Shown: one piece after another, positions 1-8,734 of the stretch
How positions within the stretch are numbered: position 1 is the first letter of the stretch
Layout of the letters: each line of letters starts with the position of its first letter
Assembly (NCBI GenBank): GCA_964428385.1
Contig: CAYRYR010000026.1
Span: 1-28,902 of the forward strand
Source: JAFGOM01 sp964428385
GTDB lineage: Archaea > Halobacteriota > Methanomicrobia > Methanomicrobiales > Methanospirillaceae
DNA length: 28,902 nucleotides
Direction of reading: 5' to 3'
The notes under the pieces: model-generated
Seen by the model: only the letters and a program-made list of their open reading frames with translations
Told to the model about the DNA's origin: nothing
Databases searched by the model: none
Position numbers and translations under genes: made by a program

Positions 1-365
1 GTATGGTCAGTTATTAGTATCATTGATTAAGAGGCTTTGAGGCTGTCTGATAATAGCAAATCACTCATTTTGATAATTCAGTTTGACGTTCATTTACAAA
101 TTAATGTGCTTTAAAGGCTCCCTTTTCAGATGCTTTTTTTGAAACCTGAAGTTCTCGAACATCATCAGGGGGTATTATTTTTTGAAGGATTATTACTGTC
201 GTGTGTTGATTAACTCAATATTATTGACTTCAGTGACTCGCCATTCCGGTACTCAGGTTGATTCTGCTCCTATTTACCGCTGGAAAATGTGAAGCACCGG
301 GCATTGTCGTTAAAATTCATACAGATAAAAAATACATATGAATTTCCTGGCACCCGGGGAACGGG
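1..365. other. Left-edge non-coding stretch
   Basis: No convincing gene is visible. All plus-strand frames are closed early by stops and no partial reading frame enters convincingly from the left edge. The stretch is AT-rich with short T runs near 133-140 and 178-183. It lies downstream of the leftward carbonic anhydrase gene, so it may hold that gene's 3' end signals, but I cannot point to a clear terminator. Confidence 0.5.
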
Positions 366-1190
366 TCATGTTACCGGTGAAAGGGTGCCTGTTGCCAGGT
401 CATAGTACAGACCATGAACCTCTATTTTTCCTTCATCAACAGCCTGCTGGACAGAGGGATACGTCATCAGGTGTTCTATCTGAAGCCTGACATTTTCAAG
501 TTCTATCTGGTGAGAGCGTTCTTTTTTATTTTCAGGAGTGAGTGCTGTTTCAATCCGGGCATCGACTCGTGTCTTCGCCTCACGTGCATCATTAAGCCAG
601 AGTGAGATATAGGGATCATCGAGATCTATATCCAGTGCTTTTATGGCACCGCAATCAGAATGGCCGACGACAACAATCTCCTTCACCTTCAGGTAATTGA
701 TGGAATATTCAATAACCGTAGCAAGGTTCCAGTCATGGTTTGGCACAATATTACCTATATTCCGGGTAACGAACAATTTGCCGGGCGGGGAACTGGTAAT
801 TCGTTCCGGATCCGATCGCGAATCAGAACATCCTATCCAGAGGATCTCAGGACTCTGACCCTTGGCCAGTTCCTGATACAGTCCGGGATCTGTATGAAAG
901 ACATTTTCCTGAAATTCCAGGTTTCCCTGAAGTAGCTGATCCATGAGCGGGATTTTTGTCCCTGTAACAGAGATAGAATTCGGGTCCTTGTCATTTTCAG
1001 TGATAATAGCCCCGGTTCCAGGCAGAACTGATAAAAGTGTGTTCCACCCGGTAATTACCCCGAAAGGATGTGGATCAAGCAGGATAGGTGCAATCAAACC
1101 TGCTGTTGCAGATTCGCTGGCACTTACACTGGCCGGTACACCGATAAGGATGATACAAATGACCATGACTACAAAGAAATGTGGTTGCAT
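366..1190 (-). CDS. Exported beta-class carbonic anhydrase
   Basis: Beta-carbonic anhydrases interconvert CO2 and bicarbonate with an active-site zinc. From the ATG at 1190 the protein has 274 residues. It starts with a Sec-type signal (MQPHFFVVMVICIILIG, then a likely cleavage after SVSA near residue 24). The zinc ligands are visible as CSDSR (Cys121, with the catalytic Asp123-Arg125 dyad) and GHSDC (His177, Cys180). The block KLFVTRNIGNIV and the C-terminal VHGLYYDLATG are also typical of the family. An upstream in-frame start would add 25 residues before the signal peptide, so I chose the ATG at 1190. Most beta-type enzymes are cytoplasmic; the signal peptide places this one outside the membrane, where it could speed CO2/bicarbonate exchange for a CO2-using methanogen. 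It stands alone and points away from the kinases. Function is strongly supported; the external location is inferred from the signal. Confidence 0.93.
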   Translation of the reverse strand: MQPHFFVVMVICIILIGVPASVSASESATAGLIAPILLDPHPFGVITGWNTLLSVLPGTGAIITENDKDPNSISVTGTKIPLMDQLLQGNLEFQENVFHTDPGLYQELAKGQSPEILWIGCSDSRSDPERITSSPPGKLFVTRNIGNIVPNHDWNLATVIEYSINYLKVKEIVVVGHSDCGAIKALDIDLDDPYISLWLNDAREAKTRVDARIETALTPENKKERSHQIELENVRLQIEHLMTYPSVQQAVDEGKIEVHGLYYDLATGTLSPVT

Positions 1191-1705
1191 ATTCCTACAT
1201 GATACTACAAATACGTAATGATTTCTATCAGGGGTAGAAAAGTAACCGGTAATCAACAGGTACAATCCTGTATGAGACCAGAGATTGGCAAAAGTTACAG
1301 CATGTAGTTTTTCGAATCATACGAGTCTGTTGCATGGAGATTTTTTTAGTTAAACATGAAGCATAGCCTCATGGGGTTTTTACAGGATCATGATATGTAC
1401 ACGCAGTCATGAACAGATCATTCTTATTTCTGAGTCAAGACAATTATCTCTACCTGGAAAGGTCCATGATATTTTTAGTTCCCGAAAAACCATACCAGGA
1501 AAAATTCGGGGATTTTCCCATAGCCATCGTTTTCGGCATCAAAAACCTTATCCCCCCAAAAAAGAACAGAATCTATACCAATAACGATAAAGAAACCAGA
1601 ATTCCGGGAAAGATGTACAGTTGAAATAACGATGCTAAAAAGCGTTTCAGATAACAGGGATTACAAGTCAGCCGAATGAGCTATCCATTTTTTAGGAATT
1701 TTATA
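1191..1705. other. Intergenic region between carbonic anhydrase and kinase 1
   Basis: This 515-bp spacer separates two divergent genes and must hold both promoters. I see no clear TATA box at the expected distance from either start. Two overlapping short frames at 1390-1624 lack ribosome sites and domain signals and are not called. A short inverted repeat (CCCGAA near 1481 and TTCGGG near 1506) could form a small hairpin. A ribosome site (TAGGAATT) lies just before the kinase start at 1706. Confidence 0.45.
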
Positions 1706-4700
1706 ATGTCTGATACAGGAACACAATGTAACATAAACCGGTCGGCATTCTCTGTGCTGTATGTGGATGATGAGCAGGATCTTCTCGAAATAGCCCGGAT
1801 ATTCCTTGAACAGTCAGGAGAATTCAGAGTCGAGACCATGACCTCGGCACAGGAGGCCCTGAATTCCCTAAGAATCCCTTCATATGATGCCATCGTCTCC
1901 GATTACCAGATGCCGGGCATGGACGGGATAGATTTTTTAAAAACTGTCAGAGAGCAGTTCGGAGACATACCATTTATTCTCTTCACTGGCCGGGGTCGTG
2001 AGGAGGTCGTTATCGATGCTATAAACAACGGAGCCGATTTTTACCTTCAAAAAGGCGGTGACCCCCAGGCACAGTTTGCCGAATTGGCACAAAAGATCAG
2101 GCAGGCAGTGAGAAGAAAACAGGCAGAGTGCTCACTGTATGACTCAGAGAAACGCTTCTCTGATATCATCAACTTCATACCAGATGCCACCTTTGCCATT
2201 GACCAGTCCGGAAAGGTTATCGCTTGGAACCGGGCAATCGAGGAGATGACCGGCGTCACTTCAGGTGATATGCTTGGTAAGGGAGAATATGAGTATGCTA
2301 TTCCCTTCTATGGCTCACGGCGCCCTATCCTTATAGACCTTATTAATGAGCCTGATGAACAGATTGTACAATTTTATTCAAATAGTAACAGGACTGGCAA
2401 TTCTCTTGTGATAGAGACTGATTTTTCTCATCCGAAAGGGAACCGGATATTCATAGTTGCCAAGGCCTGTCCTCTCTTCAACCAGGCAGGAGAGATAACC
2501 GGGGCAATCGAATCGATCCGGGATATCACCGAATTAAAGAGGATTGAACAGGCACTGCGAAGGAGTGAGGAACGGTACCGTTCCGTTGTCAATGACCAGA
2601 CTGATATGATAACACGGTTTACCCCGGATGGTACAATCACGTTCGCCAACGAAGCATACCAATTATACTTTATGCCTATGCTGGGCCCGGATGAAATAGA
2701 GGGAAAGAATATTCACGAGATAATGCAGATCGCAAATTATACGGTGATAGATAATGTTCTTTCTTCACTCACTGTGCAAACACCCATACGTGAGATCGAG
2801 CAAGTAATCACCGGCAATGATGGGGAAAAATACTGGCACCTCTGCTCTGTCCGGGCTTTATTCGAAAACGCCGGTACGGCGTCTGAATGCCAGATGGTGT
2901 GCAGGGATATAACAGAACAGAAGCGGACAGAAGAAGCACTGCAGAAACAGAGAGATTTTACTGATGCAGTCCTTGATAGTATCCCCGGCCTCTTATATGT
3001 CTACGATGATGACGGGCATCTGGTACAGTGGAACAGAAACCATGAGATTATCACCGGCTATTCGGGAGAGGAACTCGCCGGTATGCACGTGCTCGACTGG
3101 TACAAGGATGATCCCCATGATACAGCCATCATCAGGGAAGCGGTTGAGCGGACTATCCGGGAAGGCTATGGTGAAGCAGAAGCAAACCTGACAATAAAGG
3201 ACGGGAGGAAGATCCCGTTCTATTTTACCGCTGTTAAACTTGATGTCGAGGGCCGGAAGTATTTTACGGGTATCGGAATCGATATCACAAGCCGTAAACA
3301 TGCCGAAAAAGCGATCCGGGATAGTGAGGAGAAATTTAGGGTTCTTGTGGAATACTCGCTTGACGGCATCGCAATCATAGATAATAAGGGAAACATCCTC
3401 TTTGTTAACCGGGCGGCAGGGCGTATTATAGATGTGAAGGATTCCGGCACATTGATTGGGAAGAGGAATTTACTGGAATTTGTTGATCCACAATCCCGGG
3501 CCGACATGATCCGGGATATCGGCCTGATTGCACAGGGTATCGACGTATGCCTTGTCCAATATAAACTCAACACGGAAGCAAAACGGGAGATCTGGGTCGA
3601 ATGCACCGGGAAGAAGATCCCGTTCATGCAATCAGAAGCATTATTTATCTCTATGAGAGATTTTACTGAACGAAAACGGGCAGAAGAAGTATTACGGGAG
3701 TCAGAAAACAGATTGGCCACCATCTTTCTGAACAGTCCGGTTGCGCTCACTGTCGTTTCAGCAGTTGATGGAACTTTTATTGATGTGAACGAGGCTTTTT
3801 TAAGAAATACCGGGTATGCCCGGGAAGACCTGATTGGCAAAACGTCAGATGAACTGGGTATTTTTGCTGTTGCTGATGAATATGAGCGGATAGTCTCCTC
3901 GCTCCAAAACCAGCGGAGCATTCAAAACATGGAAATCACATGCCGGATAAAAACCGGAGAGAACAGGATCTGCCAGTTTTCATCCAGTCTAATTATGATA
4001 GGAAGAGAGCCTCATATTCTCTCAACTATCGAAGATATCACCGAACGCAAGACTACAGAGTCTGCCTTTCAGGCTTTGGTCAGGAGCATGATAGGAACAA
4101 CCGGAATCGATTCTCTCCAGAAAATTACAGAAAACGTCAGCTCCTGGCTGGGAGCTGATTGTGTCATGGTTGGGGAGATCCAGCCCGATACAAAGACGGT
4201 TAAAGTTCTTTCCATGCTCCTTGACGGACAGGAGATTTCTGATTTTGCCTATACCCTCACAGGGACACCCTGCGAAAATGTTACGGAAAAGGGATTTTGC
4301 CAATATCCAGATAATGCCGCCCAACTCTTCCCGGAAAGTAAGGATCTCAAAGATCTTAATATCCGTGGATATATAGGAACGCCTCTTCAAAATTCCACAG
4401 GAAAGGTTTTTGGAGTCCTCTGTGCACTATTTCGAAACCCTATTCACCCACCCCCTTCGGTTCAGGAGATCATGGACATCATCGCTGTGAAAGCTGCATC
4501 TGAGATCGAACGCACCCAGATTGAGCGTGCATTCAAGAAAAGCAAGCAAATGCTATCAGAGGCGATGGATATGGCACATCTCGTGAATTGGGAGTATGAT
4601 ATCAGGACAGATGTTTTTACCTTTGATGATCATTTCTATGCTCTGTATGGTACTACAGCGGAGAATGAAGGTGGACATCAGATGACGGCAGAAACCTACG

Positions 4701-5572
4701 CCCGGGAGTTTCTCCACCCAGGAGATCGTGATATGGTTGCCAGGGAAATAGAAAAAGCCATAAAAACAACCGACCCACAGTTCACATCACAGTGTGAACA
4801 CCGCATTATCCGTAAGAATGGTGAGATACGACACATAGTAGTGCGTTTCGGAATTACAAAAGATTCAAAAGGCGAAACTATCAAGACCCACGGTGCGAAC
4901 CAGGATATTACCGAACGTAAGAAAACAGAAGAAGCTCTTCGAATGGCAAACCGCAAGCTCAATCTGCTTTCCAGCATCACCAGGCATGACATTCTCAACA
5001 ACGTCTCTGCTATCCTTCTGTATCTTGATATCGCAGAATTAAAATTAAAAGATCCCAATCTTTTAGAGTATATCCGGAATATAGGAGCCGCCACAGCGGC
5101 TATTCAGTCCCAGATAGAATTCACCCGGGTCTACGAGGACCTTGGCATACATGAGCCTCAATGGCAGGTTTTGGATGCTATCATGCCCCATTCACATATC
5201 CCGGCACATATCACCTTGAAAGCAAATCTGCAGGATGTGTCCATATTTGCAGATCCCATGCTCGAAAAGGTATTTTTTAACCTCCTTGACAACTCTATCA
5301 GGCATGGTCAGAAAGTGACCAATATCAGCGTGTCTACCCACCAGTCAGACGATGTACTGACAGTTGTGTGGGAAGACAACGGGATAGGAATCGCTGCTGA
5401 AGAAAAGGAACAGATATTTGAGCGGGGATTTGGGAAGAATACCGGGCTTGGAATGTTTCTGGTACGGGATATCCTCTCCCTTACGGATATAACCATCAAG
5501 GAAAACGGAATTTTTGGAAAAGGGGCCAGGTTCGAGATTACGGTACCCAGGGGAACATTTCGGATTGCATAA
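1706..5572 (+). CDS. Receiver / six-PAS / GAF histidine kinase (kinase 1)
   Basis: A cytoplasmic sensor kinase of 1288 residues with no membrane segment. Domains in order: response-regulator receiver (about 14-140; acidic pair in YVDDE, phospho-acceptor Asp66 in IVSDYQMPGMDG, Lys116 in YLQKGG); PAS/PAC repeats at about 146-280, 284-408, 410-532, 535-656 and 660-782, each ending in an RDITE-like motif; a GAF-like domain at about 783-942; a sixth PAS at about 943-1075; an H-box with His1094 (TRHDILNN); and a HATPase with N-box FFNLLDNSIRHG, G1 DNGIGI and G2 GLGMFL. The protein would autophosphorylate His1094 in response to ligands or redox state sensed by PAS/GAF; the N-terminal receiver may gate it. 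I chose the ATG at 1706 over 1676 because TAGGAATT precedes it and because the downstream paralogue starts with the matching residues (MSDTGTQC versus MPDTESQC). The ligand is unknown. Confidence 0.9.
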   Translation: MSDTGTQCNINRSAFSVLYVDDEQDLLEIARIFLEQSGEFRVETMTSAQEALNSLRIPSYDAIVSDYQMPGMDGIDFLKTVREQFGDIPFILFTGRGREEVVIDAINNGADFYLQKGGDPQAQFAELAQKIRQAVRRKQAECSLYDSEKRFSDIINFIPDATFAIDQSGKVIAWNRAIEEMTGVTSGDMLGKGEYEYAIPFYGSRRPILIDLINEPDEQIVQFYSNSNRTGNSLVIETDFSHPKGNRIFIVAKACPLFNQAGEITGAIESIRDITELKRIEQALRRSEERYRSVVNDQTDMITRFTPDGTITFANEAYQLYFMPMLGPDEIEGKNIHEIMQIANYTVIDNVLSSLTVQTPIREIEQVITGNDGEKYWHLCSVRALFENAGTASECQMVCRDITEQKRTEEALQKQRDFTDAVLDSIPGLLYVYDDDGHLVQWNRNHEIITGYSGEELAGMHVLDWYKDDPHDTAIIREAVERTIREGYGEAEANLTIKDGRKIPFYFTAVKLDVEGRKYFTGIGIDITSRKHAEKAIRDSEEKFRVLVEYSLDGIAIIDNKGNILFVNRAAGRIIDVKDSGTLIGKRNLLEFVDPQSRADMIRDIGLIAQGIDVCLVQYKLNTEAKREIWVECTGKKIPFMQSEALFISMRDFTERKRAEEVLRESENRLATIFLNSPVALTVVSAVDGTFIDVNEAFLRNTGYAREDLIGKTSDELGIFAVADEYERIVSSLQNQRSIQNMEITCRIKTGENRICQFSSSLIMIGREPHILSTIEDITERKTTESAFQALVRSMIGTTGIDSLQKITENVSSWLGADCVMVGEIQPDTKTVKVLSMLLDGQEISDFAYTLTGTPCENVTEKGFCQYPDNAAQLFPESKDLKDLNIRGYIGTPLQNSTGKVFGVLCALFRNPIHPPPSVQEIMDIIAVKAASEIERTQIERAFKKSKQMLSEAMDMAHLVNWEYDIRTDVFTFDDHFYALYGTTAENEGGHQMTAETYAREFLHPGDRDMVAREIEKAIKTTDPQFTSQCEHRIIRKNGEIRHIVVRFGITKDSKGETIKTHGANQDITERKKTEEALRMANRKLNLLSSITRHDILNNVSAILLYLDIAELKLKDPNLLEYIRNIGAATAAIQSQIEFTRVYEDLGIHEPQWQVLDAIMPHSHIPAHITLKANLQDVSIFADPMLEKVFFNLLDNSIRHGQKVTNISVSTHQSDDVLTVVWEDNGIGIAAEEKEQIFERGFGKNTGLGMFLVRDILSLTDITIKENGIFGKGARFEITVPRGTFRIA

Positions 5573-5621
5573 ACAGTCCACCTCTGAATTAATAGATCTT
5601 ATCCATTTATAGGAATGCACA

Positions 5622-8600
5622 ATGCCTGATACAGAATCACAATGCAACACGAACCTGCCAGTGTTTTCTGTACTCTATGTAGATGATGAACCCGATCTTC
5701 TTGAAATAACCCGCCTCTTTCTGGAACAGTCAGGAGAGTTTCGTGTCGGGACCATGACCTCAGCAGAGGAGGCGTTAAATTCCCAAATAATCCCTTCATA
5801 CGATGCCATCGTATCAGATTACCTGATGCCGGGTATGGATGGAATAGATTTTTTAAAAACCGTTAGAAAACAATTCGGAGACATCCCGTTTATTCTCTTC
5901 ACCGGCCGGGGTCGTGAGGAGGTCGTTATCGATGCTATAAACAACGGAGCCGATTTTTACCTCCAGAAAGGAGGTGACCCCCAGGCACAGTTTGCCGAAT
6001 TAGCGCAAAAGATCCGAAATGCAGTGAGGAGAAAACAGGCAGAAGGCTCGCTTTATGACTCGGAAAAACGACTTTCAGATATTATTGACTTCCTACCCGA
6101 TGCCACATTTGCCATTAACCGGTCCGGAGAGGTTATCGCATGGAACCTGGCAATCGAGGAGATGACCGGGGTTTTTACCAGTGATATACTGGGCAAGGGA
6201 AATTTTGAGTATGCTGTTCCATTCTATGGTTCCCGACGCCCTGCCCTTATAGACCTGATCGATGAATCTGATGAGAAAATCGCACAATACTACTCAAATA
6301 TTAACAGGACAGGTAATTCAATAACAGCAGAGACTGATCTTCCCCATCCAAAGGGAAATCGCATATCCGTGCTCACCAAAGTATGTCGGCTTTACAACCG
6401 GGCCGGCGAGATTACCGGAGCTATCGAATCGATTCGGAATATCACTGAAGAAAAACGGGTGGATGATGCTCTCAGGGAGAGTGAGGAGCAGTTTCGGGGT
6501 ATGGCCGAGCGATCTACTGACCTGATATTTATTCTTGATAAAGGGATGAACCTAACCTATGTCTCTCCTTGTGCAAGGTCAGTAATCGGGTATGATCCAA
6601 AAGAACTGCTTGGTTCGTCACCTGAATTCATTGCCACAACCATCTTTACGCAGAGTGCTAATGAATATCTGAACGCTTTGCAGGCGAATATGAAAGGGGA
6701 ATCAATCGAAAATGTAGAGATGCAGGTACAGAAAAAAGATGGATGTGCAGTATATGTCAATGTGCATGCGATACCAATAATGCACGATGGCATCTTTTCC
6801 GGGGCACAGATATCTATGCGGGACATTACCGCAGATAAAAAAGCAGAGAGAGCACTCAGGGATACTGAAGAGAAATACCACTTACTTGCCGGTAATGTTC
6901 ATGATGTCATCTGGACTGCTGATACAAAGATGCGAATGACATACATCTCCCCATCGGTATTACAACTTCGGGGGCTTACCCAAAAGGAGGCTCTGGAAGA
7001 AACTCTCGAGGATTCGTTGACGAAAGAATCTTACACTACCATCATGATGAATCGGAGGAGAGGATTGGAAGCATTACAAAAAGACAGAGCCATTCCTTAC
7101 AGCCAGGTTATGGAACTTGAATTTATCCGTAAAGATGGATCTACGGTCTGGACTGAGGTGGTAATAAACCCTGCCTTTGATCTTAACAAAAAACTCGTAG
7201 GGGTTATTGGCGTAATAAGAGACATTAGTCTTCGGAGACATGCAGAACAAGCACTCAGGAAGAGCGAGGAGAAGTTCAGGCTCACACTTGATGCTACCAA
7301 TGACGGGTTATGGGATTGGGACATACCATCAGGAACAGCTTTTTTCAGCCCACGGTATTATACGATGCTCGGGTACGAACCTGGAGAATTCCCTGCAACA
7401 TTTGAAGGATGGAAATCTCTTATTCACCCTGATGATCTGGATCACGTTGTACCAGATCTGTTACATCAGATCCAGGAAAAAATGGATTTCCTCAGTAAAG
7501 AGTTTCGTATCAGATCTAAGAACGGGGATTGGATTTGGATACAGGAAAGGGGAAAACCGGTTACATATGATGATAAAGGTAATGTTGTCAGGGTAATCGG
7601 CACCAATACTGACATTACAGAACGTAAAAAGGCAGAGAAAGCACTCAGAGAGAGCGAGGAACGGTACCGGAAGTTAGTACATAATGTCCCGGATTACATC
7701 CTTGTGCACCGGAACGGTAAAATTCTGTTTGTAAATAAAACCGCCGCAACCACATTGGGCTATACTCCTGAAGAACTGATAGGTACTCATCTATTGAGGT
7801 ATATCACACAGGAATCACAGGGAGTAGTCGCAGAGAATATGCAGAAGAGGTTTATCAGTGAAAAAATCCCATCGTACGAGATAACCATTCTCACTAGAGA
7901 AGGCGTGCGAAAGATTGTTGAAGTAAATGGAGTACTTATCCAGTTTGAAGGGGGACCTGCATCCTTAAATGTCCTTACTGATATCACCGAACGAAAACAG
8001 TCGCTGGAGGCACTACGTGAGTCAAACCAGAAACTTCGGCTACTCACCGGTCTGACCCGCCATGATATCTTCAATCAGATTTCAACAGTGGAACTTCTTC
8101 AGAATCTGGCTTTAAATTCTTCTGATCTGGCGAAAATCCATGAATATATATCCAGTGCACAGGAAGCAGATAACCGCATAGAAGCAATTATCGGCTTTAC
8201 CCGGGAGTATGAGGATTTTGGGATTGTATCCAGCGGATGGCAGGATATTTTCGCAATTGTTGAATCTGCGAAAGCAGAGATATATTCCGGCATTATTATA
8301 TTGGATAACCAGATTCCACCCGATATTGAAGTCTATGCCGATCCTATCATCAGAAAAGTCTTCACCACGTTAATGGATAATGCCAGCCGTCATGGGAAAG
8401 AGATATCCCAGATAAGATTCTCCTGTTGTGAATTACAAGATGCTCTGGTAATCACCTGTGAAGATGATGGAATCGGCATCAGGGAAGAAGAAAAAGAACG
8501 TATTTTCGATAATGGATATGGGAGTCATACCGGTATAGGGCTCTTCCTCGCTCGTGAAATCCTCTCGATAACCGGTCTGTCTATCAAAGAGTGTGGAAAA

Positions 8601-8663
8601 GAAGGAATAGGAGCGAAATTTGAGATCTGTGTGCCGGCAGGAAAGTTCAGGAGAACAGGATAA
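5622..8663 (+). CDS. Receiver / five-PAS histidine kinase (kinase 2, tandem paralogue)
   Basis: A 1013-residue soluble sensor kinase starting 49 bp after kinase 1, so the two are probably co-transcribed. Its receiver (Asp66 in IVSDYLMPGMDG, YVDDE, YLQKGG) and first PAS (145-280) are closely similar to those of kinase 1. The rest diverges: PAS at about 283-410, 410-540, 544-672 (PAS_3 type, with WDWDIPSG and IHPDD) and 675-792, then His814 in TRHDIFNQ, N-box Asn920, G1 DDGIGI and G2 GIGLFL. The GAF domain and one PAS of kinase 1 are absent. The start is preceded by TAGGAAT, matching the kinase 1 leader, so the duplication included the translation start. A 59-bp stretch of the receiver is identical between the two genes, including silent positions. 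The signal sensed and the output partner are unknown; no stand-alone regulator with an output domain is nearby. Confidence 0.9.
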   Translation: MPDTESQCNTNLPVFSVLYVDDEPDLLEITRLFLEQSGEFRVGTMTSAEEALNSQIIPSYDAIVSDYLMPGMDGIDFLKTVRKQFGDIPFILFTGRGREEVVIDAINNGADFYLQKGGDPQAQFAELAQKIRNAVRRKQAEGSLYDSEKRLSDIIDFLPDATFAINRSGEVIAWNLAIEEMTGVFTSDILGKGNFEYAVPFYGSRRPALIDLIDESDEKIAQYYSNINRTGNSITAETDLPHPKGNRISVLTKVCRLYNRAGEITGAIESIRNITEEKRVDDALRESEEQFRGMAERSTDLIFILDKGMNLTYVSPCARSVIGYDPKELLGSSPEFIATTIFTQSANEYLNALQANMKGESIENVEMQVQKKDGCAVYVNVHAIPIMHDGIFSGAQISMRDITADKKAERALRDTEEKYHLLAGNVHDVIWTADTKMRMTYISPSVLQLRGLTQKEALEETLEDSLTKESYTTIMMNRRRGLEALQKDRAIPYSQVMELEFIRKDGSTVWTEVVINPAFDLNKKLVGVIGVIRDISLRRHAEQALRKSEEKFRLTLDATNDGLWDWDIPSGTAFFSPRYYTMLGYEPGEFPATFEGWKSLIHPDDLDHVVPDLLHQIQEKMDFLSKEFRIRSKNGDWIWIQERGKPVTYDDKGNVVRVIGTNTDITERKKAEKALRESEERYRKLVHNVPDYILVHRNGKILFVNKTAATTLGYTPEELIGTHLLRYITQESQGVVAENMQKRFISEKIPSYEITILTREGVRKIVEVNGVLIQFEGGPASLNVLTDITERKQSLEALRESNQKLRLLTGLTRHDIFNQISTVELLQNLALNSSDLAKIHEYISSAQEADNRIEAIIGFTREYEDFGIVSSGWQDIFAIVESAKAEIYSGIIILDNQIPPDIEVYADPIIRKVFTTLMDNASRHGKEISQIRFSCCELQDALVITCEDDGIGIREEEKERIFDNGYGSHTGIGLFLAREILSITGLSIKECGKEGIGAKFEICVPAGKFRRTG

Positions 8664-8734
8664 GAAAACTGCTCCTTTTCCTGATGAATTGAACCTAAAT
8701 ATCTGGTTAAAATCAGTAAGAAGGATATGTCATT

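Noticed and set aside
1390..1624. Two overlapping short frames (64 and 71 codons) before kinase 1
   Set aside because: No ribosome site, no signal or domain, and each is open in a region whose other frame is equally open; likely chance.
2993..3921. Long leftward frames inside kinase 1
   Set aside because: Antisense shadows of a clearly coding frame; no recognisable product.
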